From contig NZ_CP104883.1 of NCBI RefSeq assembly GCF_025449335.1, forward strand, positions 860,501 to 924,500: a stretch of 64,000 nt of DNA, given 5' to 3'. The DNA comes from Bartonella sp. HY328 (GTDB lineage Bacteria; Pseudomonadota; Alphaproteobacteria; Rhizobiales; Rhizobiaceae). Position 1 is the first letter of the stretch. Each line of letters opens with the position of its first letter. Shown here piece after piece: positions 34,244 to 43,276 of this stretch. Position numbers and translations under genes: made by a program. The notes under the pieces were generated by a model. The model had not been told where the DNA came from. It was given only the letters and a program-made list of their open reading frames with translations, and searched no databases.

Positions 34244-34963
34244 TTAATTGATTGCTTGGTAAAGCCGTTGCTGAATAAAGGGGGAATTTGATAATTTATG
34301 CAGGCTTTTAGCGATGAATAATACCCCAAGATCAATGAGTGGTTCCACCAAGACAACGCTCATATAAGCAATAGCAAAACTGCCAATATTAACTGCTGTC
34401 TCGCTACTAAAGCCTTCGCCGTAAAATGCCCAAAACGCCACCCAAGCAACAATACCACCTTGATAACTGGTTGATAAAGCTAGGGCTTGTTTATAGCCTA
34501 TATCTTTGTAGGCGCTATTTTGTGGAATGATTTTATTGGCAAGCCACGCCATAGCAAAAAGCGGCATCAATAGCGTTGTGACATTCATACCATATTGGGG
34601 AAGATCAAAGGGCGCAAAAAACAACCCTTGTAAGAGGAGACCTAATGTTAGTCCTATTGCAGTTGGAGCGGCACCAAAAATTAAAAATAATGATGATCCA
34701 AGGATAAGATGAACTTCTGAAACGCCCACTGGATGATGGGGGAAGATTTCAAAAAAAGTAAAAACAAGGGCAGTGGTAATGAGGCTGCGCGCCAAAAGAG
34801 ATATGATACCACCATCTTTGCTTTTTTGATGAAAGCTATCAGAGGTTTTTTGAGGAAAAATTGTCCTTAATGCCAATTTGGCTGTAATTCCAAGAGCTGC
34901 AAATGCTGTTGCATAGCTCAAAATAATTTTAGCGCCGGAAACGACGCCCGGTTCAATATGCAT
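34244..34963 (-). CDS. CbiM-like membrane protein (cobalt/B12 uptake)
   Basis: First gene downstream of the cobalamin riboswitch. The 239-residue multi-helix protein begins MHIEPGVVSG, like the exposed N-terminal MHI of CbiM/NikM metal-binding membrane components, and keeps HHPVGVSEVHLILGS with the histidines expected for metal passage. No CbiNQO partners are nearby, so it may work as a solo channel or with the BtuCD-like importer (inference). ATG at 34963 has AGGAAGG upstream; a longer frame into the riboswitch is not real. Confidence 0.82.
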   Translation of the reverse strand: MHIEPGVVSGAKIILSYATAFAALGITAKLALRTIFPQKTSDSFHQKSKDGGIISLLARSLITTALVFTFFEIFPHHPVGVSEVHLILGSSLFLIFGAAPTAIGLTLGLLLQGLFFAPFDLPQYGMNVTTLLMPLFAMAWLANKIIPQNSAYKDIGYKQALALSTSYQGGIVAWVAFWAFYGEGFSSETAVNIGSFAIAYMSVVLVEPLIDLGVLFIAKSLHKLSNSPFIQQRLYQAIN

Positions 34964-35030
34964 TTTTATGCCTTCCTGCACCCACCGTGCAAAAATAATT
35001 GCGCAAAAGGCGAAACGCCTGATGATTGAC

Positions 35031-35270
35031 GGCAGGTCTCCTGGCTTGCGGAATGGCGATGACAAACAACCTTCCCATTCATTGGATTGGCCTAATTTAA
35101 AGCTAATCTTAAACAGTGGTTTGCAGCTTTTACTGCACTATATTTGTTATCTACCGCTTACAGTTGCGGGGGCAGCCATGGCTTGGGTCCTTTATAAAGT
35201 TAACCCGTCCCATGTTCCCTATTAGTCCCCTATGAAGTCCATCATTCGGGGAACCGTCGCAGCTAGGTTA
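35031..35270 (-). ncRNA. Cobalamin (B12) riboswitch
   Basis: On the minus strand the canonical elements come in order: GGTTCCCC...GGGAACATGGG, GCTGCCCCCGCAACTGTAAG (35154-35176 region), a B12-box variant AACCACTG (35114-35121), GGGAAGG (35067-35076), and the 3' hallmark GCCAGGAGACCTGCC (35031-35045). It ends about 70 bases before the CbiM-like ATG. Adenosylcobalamin binding should switch the operon off. The 5' limit is approximate. Confidence 0.95.
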
Positions 35271-35394
35271 ACTATTTCGCATAATAACGTCAATCAAATT
35301 CTTACTATTGTTACGATATAACATTACAATTGTAAAGAAGAAAAGGCGTTAAAACATAGTTGAATAGAATATTGCAAAATTTAAAAATTTAGTT

Positions 35395-35739
35395 TCATTG
35401 AGGATTAGAAAGCATTTTACAAGCAGCGAAACAATAATCGCGTTCCACTTTTGCAACGCGAACAAAATAATCTGAATAAAATTTGGACTTGCCAAGTTTT
35501 TGAGCAATTTGATGATCGATGTTGTTCTTCCATGATTTAATACTTGCTTCATCACGCCAAAAGGAATTGGTAATCCCAAAACCATTTTCATCGCGGACAG
35601 ATTCAGCGCCAAGACAGCCTGTTTGTTGCAGTGCAAGCTCTACCATTTTTTCTGCTATTTGATGATATTCATCATCGCCAAGGCTCCGTTGCGATGAAAA
35701 AGCAACAAGATAATAAGGAGGAGGTGTTTTGGCGAACAT
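35395..35739 (-). CDS. Antibiotic biosynthesis monooxygenase (ABM) domain protein
   Basis: A 114-residue small ferredoxin-like barrel protein of the PF03992-like group. Signs are YYLVAFSSQRSLGDDEYHQIAEKMVELALQQTGCLGAESVRDENGFGITNSFWRDEASIKSWK and the later basic stretch. ATG at 35739 has AAAGGA upstream. It lies between the riboswitch and the TetR gene on the same strand but its own leader suggests separate transcription. Substrate is unknown. Confidence 0.75.
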   Translation of the reverse strand: MFAKTPPPYYLVAFSSQRSLGDDEYHQIAEKMVELALQQTGCLGAESVRDENGFGITNSFWRDEASIKSWKNNIDHQIAQKLGKSKFYSDYFVRVAKVERDYCFAACKMLSNPQ

Positions 35740-35900
35740 TTTTAAATCCTTTGCTTAAATCAAAATCTGCAATTAAAGCAATTTTTTAAATATAGGATGA
35801 GAAAACAAGCGAGCCATTTTTTTACTTTACATTGAAAACCAATAAAAACTTATACTGATCTCCAAATACCTCGGAATAATTGTTTGATAAGATATAGATG

Positions 35901-36527
35901 CTATTTGCTTTTCTTTTTTAAACCGCGGCAGATGATTTTAATAAATTTACCAATCTGCTTATCTAGTAAGGCAGGGGGAACGCCTACATCTCGGCTATCA
36001 AGGCTAATGGATACAAGGCCGTGAATTCCTGAAAATATGGTTTGTGAAAAGAGCTTCACTTCTTCACTATCTGCGCCCTTCATCAATTCACCAAGCGGCT
36101 TATCAACCACTTGAAAAGGCCGTAATCTTTCATGCGATACCCAATCCGGAACAGGCTTATCTTGCGGCAATTGATGGTCGAATAAAGTGCGCCATAAATT
36201 ATAATTATCACGGGCAAAATGATGATAAGCGCGCGCCGTTACAATCAGCATATCTTCAGCCGTTTGTGGTTGTTCATCATTAAATTCAGCTTCTATTGCG
36301 GTTTCAAGCCGCACCAAAGTTTTCGAGCTAACGCGTAATAATAGCTCATCTAGATCCGTAACTAGATTATAGATTTGTCCAAGACCAACGCCGATTTCAT
36401 CAGCAAGCTCACGCGCTTTAAAACCGTTCAATCCCTTAGCGGCAATAGCCCGCTCCGCCGCGTCAATAAGGGCGATGCGTTGCTGTTCTCTTTTTAATGT
36501 CGTTTTAGCAATTTTTTCTTTAGCCAT
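35901..36527 (-). CDS. TetR-family transcriptional regulator
   Basis: A 208-residue regulator. The N-terminal helix-turn-helix (ALIDAAERAIAAKGLNGFKARELADEIGVGLGQIYNLVTDLDELL) is clear; the C-terminal half has W..LFDH, the TetR_C_33-like pattern. A perfect 6-base inverted repeat overlaps its start codon, and no strong ribosome site is visible. Possible targets are itself, the ABM gene downstream, or the divergent mrp operon. Confidence 0.85.
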   Translation of the reverse strand: MAKEKIAKTTLKREQQRIALIDAAERAIAAKGLNGFKARELADEIGVGLGQIYNLVTDLDELLLRVSSKTLVRLETAIEAEFNDEQPQTAEDMLIVTARAYHHFARDNYNLWRTLFDHQLPQDKPVPDWVSHERLRPFQVVDKPLGELMKGADSEEVKLFSQTIFSGIHGLVSISLDSRDVGVPPALLDKQIGKFIKIICRGLKKKSK

Positions 36528-36540
36528 GAACGAGGTTCAT
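36526..36540. promoter_or_regulatory. Putative TetR operator over the start codon
   Basis: ATGAAC-GAG-GTTCAT: a perfect inverted repeat of six bases per arm around three bases, covering the tetR ATG. It suits autorepression by the adjacent TetR protein (inference). Confidence 0.6.
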
Positions 36541-37021
36541 ATCATAATTAAGCATCAATTGCAAGTTGGGAAGAGTGTATTGCGATAAATTTGTTGTGTT
36601 TCAGCGAAATGCTTCATGATGGAGCTCAGTTGGTTTGGCAACTAAATTTAAAGCATATGGTCTAATCTATCTCCTTTGTCATGACACTATCATGTTTTTA
36701 GAACTATTTTATCCACAGGCAAAAAATATATCGCTTTTTCCTTAAAATATTCACCAATCGGCTGTATTTTTTGTTTAGAATAGGTTTTGTAAAACCAGAT
36801 TTATTATCGTGAATTGCAAAATTTTAGATTCGCACCTAAGCCATAGGGTTTTCTTTGTTAATTTTTTTGCCAATTTACGTGAGTGTGAAATAATTTTGAA
36901 AATTTTGTTTTTAAAAAAATCATAACTTTCTTCTGGTAGATCATACTGATGCCGAATGGTGGCAAATAGGATTTAAATGATGGGATAGCGCTTTGTCGCT
37001 TGTAGTAATGGGGTTGATATA
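36541..37021. other. Intergenic region upstream of the mrp operon
   Basis: About 480 bases between the divergent tetR and mrp genes. AT-rich, no coding frame with family likeness. A small inverted repeat (CATGA-CACTA-TCATG) is near 36680. No assured promoter of mrp could be placed by eye. Confidence 0.45.
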
Positions 37022-39955
37022 ATGGTGACAACAAGGGAAGCGATGCTGGTTTTACTAATCCTGCTCCCCTTCATAGGCAGTGCAATAATTGGCTTTTTTC
37101 GCTCCACCGCTAAGAATAATGAAGCGTGGTTTGCAGGCTCTGTTGCGCTTTTTGGTCTGTTGCTCACTATCATGCTTTATCCCTCGATTATGAATGGTGA
37201 TGCGGTACGCTTACAAATAGATTGGTTGCCGCAATGGGGAATCAATATTATTTTGCGGATGGATGGTCTTGCTTGGCTGTTCTTGCTGATGATCAATGGT
37301 ATTGGCTTATTGGTTGTAATTTATGCGCGCTATTATATGGATCCGGCTGATCCCGTACCACGCTTCTTTTCTTTTTTCCTTGCCTTTATGGGGGCAATGA
37401 CCGGTATTGTTTTATCTGGCAATATCATCATGCTGGTGATTTTTTGGGAATTAACCAGTATTTTCTCGTTTTTGCTGATCGGGTATTGGTATCATAATGC
37501 TAGCGCCCGTGATGGCGCGCGTATGGCCTTAACGGTTACTGGCCTTGGCGGTTTTGCCCTTTTGGTTGGTATGCTTTTATTGGGGCATATTGTTGGTAGT
37601 TATGATCTTGATGTGGTGCTAAAGTCTGGCGATATTATTCGCTCAAGTCCACTTTATTTGCCAGCCCTTATCCTTATTCTTTTGGGTGCGCTTACCAAAA
37701 GTGCGCAATTTCCATTTCATTTTTGGTTGCCAAATGCTATGGCCGCGCCAACCCCGGTATCGGCTTATTTACATTCAGCAACCATGGTCAAGGCAGGGGT
37801 TTTCTTATTAGTGCGGCTGTGGCCAGTGCTTGCCGGCACTGACGCATGGTTTTGGATCGTTGGTCTATCTGGGCTCACCACTTTATTTCTGGGTGCTTAT
37901 TTTGCTATGTTTCAGCAGGACCTTAAAGGGCTTCTTGCTTATTCAACCATTAGTCACCTAGGGCTTATCACTACATTATTAAGCCTTGGCAGTCCGCTTG
38001 CTTGTGTCGCTGCGATTTTCCATATGGCTAACCATGCGACTTTTAAAGCGTCTCTTTTCATGGCGGCAGGTATTATTGACCATGAAACTGGCACGCGTGA
38101 TATGCGCAAGCTCACTGGGCTTGCGCGCTATATGCCAATAACTGCGGCACTTGCGATTATTGCGAGTGCTGCCATGGCTGGTGTGCCGTTGTTAAATGGG
38201 TTTCTTTCCAAAGAAATGTTCTTTGCTGAAGCTATTGAAACCCATGTTGAATCGTGGCTTGATTTGGCAACACCTTATATTGCGACCATTGCTAGCCTAT
38301 TTTCAGTTACTTATTCTGTCCGGTTTATCCATGGGGTATTTTTTGGGCCTAAACCTCAAGATCTACCAAAAACACCGCATGAGCCACCGCATTTTATGCG
38401 CTTGCCAATAGAGTTGTTGGTAGGGCTTTGTCTGCTTGTTGGCATTTTACCTAATTGGAGTATCGGGCCAGCCCTTTCAGGTGCGGTAAAATCTGTGCTT
38501 GGTAGTGCTACACCTCATTACAGCCTTGCCCTTTGGCATGGCTTTAATACGCCGCTGATTATGAGCTTAATTGCTCTTGTTGGCGGTATATTGCTTTATA
38601 TAGTTGGGCGTCGTTATTTCCTTTCTTGCGAAGATGGGCCACCTTTTTTCCGTCATATCAAAGGTCAGAGAATTTTTGAGCGGGTTTTGGTTACTATTTC
38701 ATGGAAATGGGCGCGTTGGGCTGAACAGTTTTTTGGTACACGCCGTTTGCAAACGCAGGTGCGCTGGGTGATACTTGTGCCGATTGCGTCTGTTTTTGCC
38801 GCCATTGCCATTATTGGTATTATGCCAGGTGATTTACCGCTAACCACGATTGATCCTGTTTTTGCGATCTTTTGGATTATTGGTGGTACATGCGCCCTTT
38901 GTGCTGCTTGGCAAGCAAAGTTTCACCGTTTAGCATCTTTGATGTTGGTTGGCGGTGCTGGACTTATGACATGCGTCACTTTCTTGTGGCTTTCTGCGCC
39001 GGATTTAGCACTAACCCAATTATTGGTGGAAGTCGTAACAACCGTTCTTTTGCTTTTGGGCCTACGTTGGTTGCCAAAGCGCTGGCAAGATCCAGATCCA
39101 ATGCCTGCCGGACTATCAGCACGCTTTCGCCGTTTGCGAGATTTGTTAATTGCTATTATTGGTGGTTGTGGTTTGGCTTGGCTTTCCTATGCTATTATGA
39201 CAAGGGGCGCTTTGGATGCCGGCGGCGATACTATTGCCGAGTTTTTCTTGAAAAATGCCTATGTTGGTGGTGGTGGCACCAATGTTGTGAACGTGCTTCT
39301 GGTTGATTTCCGTGGTTTTGATACAATGGGTGAAATATGCGTCCTTGGTATTGTGGCGCTGACGGTTTTTGCGCTTCTACGCCGGTTTAGACCAGCTTCT
39401 GAAAGTATTGAATCGCCCTCGCAGCAGCGTATTCAAACCGCATTTGATATTAATCAGCCAGAGCGTGAAGAAGGCGATACCTTGCAGGATTATTTGACCA
39501 TTCCGCAAATAACCATGCATTGGTTATTTCCAGCGATTATTGGTCTTGCCATTTATATCTTTATGCGCGGCCATGATTTGCCGGGCGGTGGTTTTGCCGC
39601 CGGTGTTACCATGGCGATTGGCTTTATCTTGCAGTATCTTGCGTCTGGTACACGCTGGGTTGAAGATCATTTAACTATTTTGCCAGTGCGCTGGATGGGC
39701 TTTGGTATATGTGTTGCGCTTGCAACGGGCGTCGCATCGTGGTTTTTCGGTTATCCATTCCTGACCACCTATTTTAATTACCTTGAAATTCCCTTTATTG
39801 GTAAAATGCCAACCGCTTCTGCTTTATTATTTGATCTTGGGGTTTTTGCCTTGGTTGTTGGTGCAACGGTTTTGATGCTGATTGCGCTTGCTCACCAATC
39901 CATACGCCGCTACCGCGTGCGTAAAGAAGAAACCATTGTGAAAGAGGATAATTAA
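37022..39955 (+). CDS. mrpA: Mrp/Pha Na+(K+)/H+ antiporter subunit A fused to B
   Basis: Large membrane subunit of the multisubunit cation/proton antiporter. The 977-residue chain has an NuoL-like N-terminal part (GLLAYSTISHLG, NHATFKASLFMAAGIIDHETGTRD with the conserved Lys/His helix) up to about residue 500, an NuoJ-like MbhD/E part, and from about residue 830 a complete MrpB (PF04039-like) domain beginning ITMHWLFPAIIGLAIYIFMRGHDLPGGGF. A/B fusion gives the six-gene group 2 (Pha) form usual in Rhizobiales. A second ATG at 37043 after AAGGGA is an alternative start. Confidence 0.95.
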   Translation: MVTTREAMLVLLILLPFIGSAIIGFFRSTAKNNEAWFAGSVALFGLLLTIMLYPSIMNGDAVRLQIDWLPQWGINIILRMDGLAWLFLLMINGIGLLVVIYARYYMDPADPVPRFFSFFLAFMGAMTGIVLSGNIIMLVIFWELTSIFSFLLIGYWYHNASARDGARMALTVTGLGGFALLVGMLLLGHIVGSYDLDVVLKSGDIIRSSPLYLPALILILLGALTKSAQFPFHFWLPNAMAAPTPVSAYLHSATMVKAGVFLLVRLWPVLAGTDAWFWIVGLSGLTTLFLGAYFAMFQQDLKGLLAYSTISHLGLITTLLSLGSPLACVAAIFHMANHATFKASLFMAAGIIDHETGTRDMRKLTGLARYMPITAALAIIASAAMAGVPLLNGFLSKEMFFAEAIETHVESWLDLATPYIATIASLFSVTYSVRFIHGVFFGPKPQDLPKTPHEPPHFMRLPIELLVGLCLLVGILPNWSIGPALSGAVKSVLGSATPHYSLALWHGFNTPLIMSLIALVGGILLYIVGRRYFLSCEDGPPFFRHIKGQRIFERVLVTISWKWARWAEQFFGTRRLQTQVRWVILVPIASVFAAIAIIGIMPGDLPLTTIDPVFAIFWIIGGTCALCAAWQAKFHRLASLMLVGGAGLMTCVTFLWLSAPDLALTQLLVEVVTTVLLLLGLRWLPKRWQDPDPMPAGLSARFRRLRDLLIAIIGGCGLAWLSYAIMTRGALDAGGDTIAEFFLKNAYVGGGGTNVVNVLLVDFRGFDTMGEICVLGIVALTVFALLRRFRPASESIESPSQQRIQTAFDINQPEREEGDTLQDYLTIPQITMHWLFPAIIGLAIYIFMRGHDLPGGGFAAGVTMAIGFILQYLASGTRWVEDHLTILPVRWMGFGICVALATGVASWFFGYPFLTTYFNYLEIPFIGKMPTASALLFDLGVFALVVGATVLMLIALAHQSIRRYRVRKEETIVKEDN

Positions 39956-39956
39956 T

Positions 39957-40298
39957 ATGGAAATAATTCTCGCTCTTGCTATTGGTATTCTTGGCGGTTC
40001 TGGTATTTGGCTTTTATTGCGGCCACGTACATTTCAGGTGATTATCGGTCTTTCACTTCTGTCTTATGCGGTAAATATTTTTATTTTTTCGATGGGGCGA
40101 TTAAAGATGAATGCCGCACCGATCACATCAAATGCCGGTAGCATTGATCCTACACAATTTACGGATCCTGTGCCGCAAGCCCTTGTTTTAACCGCTATTG
40201 TTATTGGCTTTGCCACCACAGCTCTTTTTCTTGTGGTATTGCTTGTTGCTCGTGGGCTTACCGGCTCTGACCATGTTGACGGAAGGGAGCCAAATTAA
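39957..40298 (+). CDS. mrpC: Mrp antiporter subunit C
   Basis: NuoK-like subunit, 113 residues, three membrane helices. GGSGIWLLLRPRTFQVIIGLSLLSYAVNIFIFSMGR and DPVPQALVLTAIVIGFATTALFLVVLL match MrpC/PhaC. Starts one base after the mrpA stop, and its TAA overlaps the mrpD start by one base (TAATG). Confidence 0.95.
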   Translation: MEIILALAIGILGGSGIWLLLRPRTFQVIIGLSLLSYAVNIFIFSMGRLKMNAAPITSNAGSIDPTQFTDPVPQALVLTAIVIGFATTALFLVVLLVARGLTGSDHVDGREPN

Positions 40299-41920
40299 TG
40301 GGAAACGCCCTTTATCATCTCATTATCATACCGATCATTTTGCCTTTGGCTGTTGCGGCAGTGCTGTTGTTTTTCGACGAGCGTCGCCATACGTTAAAAT
40401 TGCTTTCAGCAATTATTACTAGTGGCTTGCTGGTGCTGGTGGCAATTGCGCTTATTGCGCGGGCTAAGGATATAACTCCTGGTGCTGATGTTTATTTGCT
40501 TGGCAATTGGGCTGCGCCTTTCGGTATTGTTTTGGTGCTTGATCGTTTATCGGCAGTTTTGCTTTTGCTGTCTTCATGCCTTATGCTTGGTTCGCTTGTT
40601 TATTCCTACACTCATTGGAATAAAGCAGGGCCGCATTTCCCCTCGCTCATGTTGTTTTTATTAGCCGGGGTTAATGGTGCATTCTTAACCGGCGATCTTT
40701 TTAATCTTTTTGTATTTTTTGAAGTGATGTTAACGGCTTCCTATGCATTGGCTTTGCATGGTTCAGGCAGTCGGCGTGTACGTGCAGGGTTGCATTATAT
40801 TGTTATTAATCTGCTTGCATCGTCTTTATTTTTGATTGGTGCTGCCCTCATTTATGGTGTGACGGGCACTTTGAATATGGCAGATATTGCTGCCAAACTA
40901 TCTGCAATTCCCGCTAATGATCTTATGCTTTTTGAAGCAGGCGCTGCTATTTTAGGTGTAGCCTTTTTAGTTAAGGCTGGTATGTGGCCATTAAGTTTTT
41001 GGCTGCCCGCAACCTATAGTGCCGCTCCTGCGCCAGTTGCAGCGGTTTTTGCTATTTTAAGTAAAGTTGGCATTTATGTTATACTGCGTTTATCAATTTT
41101 GATTTTTGGTGCAAGCGCCTCTAGCGTTTATGGTTTTGGTCATAATGTGCTGTTTTATGGTGGTCTTGTCACTATTCTTTTTGGTATTTTCGGCGTATTG
41201 GCTAGCCAAGCTTTATCTCGGCTTGCGTCTTATTGCATTTTAGTTTCTTCAGGTACTTTAATTGCCACCATTGGTACTGGTAATGAAGCCTTGATTGGTC
41301 CTGCGGTTTTTTATCTTATTACCTCAACACTTGCACTTGGTGCGTTTTTCCTTTTGGTTGAGTTAATTGAACGAGGACAAGATAGTGCGGCTAACGTTCT
41401 TGCCGTTACCATGGAAGTTTATGGCGATGAGGAAGAGGAAGAGGAAGACGAGGTTGGGCTTTATTTGCCAGCAACAGTTGCTATTCTAGGATCTTGCTTT
41501 GCTGTTTGTGCCATTTTGATTATTGGCATGCCACCTTTTTCAGGATTTCTTGCCAAGATCATGCTAATTTCAGGTCAGCTCAATGCGGCCGAAGCACCAA
41601 CAGCCAAACATTTTGTTGGGCTTAGTGATTGGCTTTACGTTGCAGCTATTATTTTGTCAGGTGTGGCAGCACTTATCGCCATGACACGCGCTGGTATTCG
41701 AACATTTTGGGCGTCATTAGAGGGTAGTGTGCCAAGGGTGATGGTAATTGAAATTGCGCCAATTGCTGGACTTTTGTTAATCTGTCTGCTGCTTACCATT
41801 ATTGCTGGCCCAACGATGCGTTATATGGATGTCATGGGAGAAAGCCTATTTAATAGCTATAATTATATTGGCAGTGTACTTGGCGGTGTCAATGAATTGG
41901 GTGGAGCAGGTGGATTATGA
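40298..41920 (+). CDS. mrpD: Mrp antiporter subunit D
   Basis: NuoN/M-like proton-translocating subunit with about 14 helices, 540 residues. The core LFNLFVFFEVMLTASYALALHG (with the conserved helix-5 Glu), FLVKAGMWPLSFWLPATYSAAPAPVAA and ASYCILVSSGTL match the family. Unusual: a hydrophilic, strongly acidic stretch, YGDEEEEEEDEVG, sits between helices at about residue 377. Overlaps mrpC (TAATG) and mrpE (four bases, ATGA). Confidence 0.95.
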   Translation: MGNALYHLIIIPIILPLAVAAVLLFFDERRHTLKLLSAIITSGLLVLVAIALIARAKDITPGADVYLLGNWAAPFGIVLVLDRLSAVLLLLSSCLMLGSLVYSYTHWNKAGPHFPSLMLFLLAGVNGAFLTGDLFNLFVFFEVMLTASYALALHGSGSRRVRAGLHYIVINLLASSLFLIGAALIYGVTGTLNMADIAAKLSAIPANDLMLFEAGAAILGVAFLVKAGMWPLSFWLPATYSAAPAPVAAVFAILSKVGIYVILRLSILIFGASASSVYGFGHNVLFYGGLVTILFGIFGVLASQALSRLASYCILVSSGTLIATIGTGNEALIGPAVFYLITSTLALGAFFLLVELIERGQDSAANVLAVTMEVYGDEEEEEEDEVGLYLPATVAILGSCFAVCAILIIGMPPFSGFLAKIMLISGQLNAAEAPTAKHFVGLSDWLYVAAIILSGVAALIAMTRAGIRTFWASLEGSVPRVMVIEIAPIAGLLLICLLLTIIAGPTMRYMDVMGESLFNSYNYIGSVLGGVNELGGAGGL

Positions 41921-42420
41921 TAAAACGTATTTTCCCTTTTCCTGTCCTAGCAGTTTCTATGATATTAATGTGGATGGCGCTTGCTGGTTTTACTCCGGGG
42001 CAGTTTATTATATCGCTTTTTGTTGCCTTTATTGGCAATCACGCTATGGCGCGTTTGGAACCAGATCCAATTAAAATAAAAGGCTGGCGTTTTGTACCGC
42101 TTTTAATTTGGAAAACTTTTTTAGATATTACCCAATCTAACATAGCTGTTGCATGGATTATTTTAACTGGTGGACGTAAAAAAGCCAATTCTGGTTTTAT
42201 GATTATACCGCTTGAATTAAAAGATCGCACCGCATTAGCAATATTGGGGTGCGTATTAACGGCAACACCGGGTACTGCATGGGTCGCTTATGACACACGC
42301 TCCAATGAGCTTCTATTGCATGTGCTTGATCTTAGTAGTGAGGATCATTGGCGCGACCTTATTAAGAGCCGCTATGAAAGCCTACTTCTAAAAATATTTG
42401 ACCAAGGAGAAGCTATATGA
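41917..42420 (+). CDS. mrpE: Mrp antiporter subunit E
   Basis: A 167-residue MrpE/PhaE subunit. Two N-terminal helices are followed by a cytoplasmic alpha/beta part with GFMIIPLELKDRTALAILGCVLTATPGTAWV and HVLDLSSEDHW, typical of the family. Overlaps neighbours by ATGA at each end, so the operon is tightly coupled in translation. Confidence 0.95.
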   Translation: MIKRIFPFPVLAVSMILMWMALAGFTPGQFIISLFVAFIGNHAMARLEPDPIKIKGWRFVPLLIWKTFLDITQSNIAVAWIILTGGRKKANSGFMIIPLELKDRTALAILGCVLTATPGTAWVAYDTRSNELLLHVLDLSSEDHWRDLIKSRYESLLLKIFDQGEAI

Positions 42421-42698
42421 GCTATAACATTCTATTTTGGGCTCTCCTTGTTTCCCAAGCTATGGTAGGGCTTGCAATCTTACTAGCATCATACCGCCTT
42501 ATATTTGGGCCGCGCGCGCAAGATCGGATTATGGGGTTAGACACGCTTTATGTCACGGTAATGATCATGTTGCTGCTTTTTGGTATCCGCACTGGAACAG
42601 CTATTTATTTTGAGTCGGCACTGGTTATTGGCATGCTTGGTTTTGTTTCTAGCATCGCTTTAGCGAAATTTTTAATGCGCGGCGAGGTGATCGAATGA
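42417..42698 (+). CDS. mrpF: Mrp antiporter subunit F
   Basis: Small 93-residue, three-helix subunit. RLIFGPRAQDRIMGLDTLYVTVMIMLLL is the MrpF/PhaF signature (GP...DR). Coupled to mrpE and mrpG by four-base overlaps. Confidence 0.94.
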   Translation: MSYNILFWALLVSQAMVGLAILLASYRLIFGPRAQDRIMGLDTLYVTVMIMLLLFGIRTGTAIYFESALVIGMLGFVSSIALAKFLMRGEVIE

Positions 42699-43147
42699 GC
42701 GAAGAACTTGTAAAAGATTTACCTATTTGGGCAGCTCTTCTCATTGCCTTTTTTATGGTTTTGGGCAGTAGCCTAACATTGCTTGGCTGTGTTGGTCTTA
42801 TACGATTTAAAAATTTTTATGATCGTTTGCATATGCCAACATTGGGCACGACTTGGGGTGTTGGTGGCATTATTATTGCGTCAATATTGTTTTTTACCAT
42901 GACCAGCGGTCGTTTGGTCATTCATGAATTGCTGATCACTGTTTTTATTGTAGTTACTACGCCGGTAACCTTGATGATGCTTTCGCGCGGCGCTCTTCAC
43001 CGTGATCGCAGTAATGATTGGCGTGATTTGCCGCCAGAATTATTTGATCTTTATCGTGCGCCAAAGGAAGAAGCTGCAGAGGTTACACCCATTGCTGAAG
43101 AAAAAGCAGATGAGCGCCCGCAATTTCCTGAATATCATAGCTCTTGA
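42695..43147 (+). CDS. mrpG: Mrp antiporter subunit G
   Basis: Three-helix subunit of 150 residues. SSLTLLGCVGLIRFKNFYDRLHMPTLGTTWGVGG and ELLITVFIVVTTPVTLMMLSRGALHRD match MrpG/PhaG. A hydrophilic C-terminal tail rich in Glu and Pro, longer than in many homologues, follows. Last gene of the operon, ahead of a strong terminator. Confidence 0.95.
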   Translation: MSEELVKDLPIWAALLIAFFMVLGSSLTLLGCVGLIRFKNFYDRLHMPTLGTTWGVGGIIIASILFFTMTSGRLVIHELLITVFIVVTTPVTLMMLSRGALHRDRSNDWRDLPPELFDLYRAPKEEAAEVTPIAEEKADERPQFPEYHSS

Positions 43148-43216
43148 TATCGCCTTTAAGTAATTATCGGTTTGAAGTTTTAATCTAAACTATAAACAAA
43201 ACATTTTGCTAAAAAA

Positions 43217-43256
43217 AATAAGGGTGCAAAACGATTATTCATTTTGCACCCTTATT
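43217..43256. terminator. Bidirectional intrinsic terminator
   Basis: Perfect 15-base arms AATAAGGGTGCAAAA / TTTTGCACCCTTATT around a 10-base loop, with A8 before and a T-rich run after. Separates mrpG from the convergent L,D-transpeptidase gene. Confidence 0.92.
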
Positions 43257-43276
43257 TGTTTTATTTCACTGTTATT

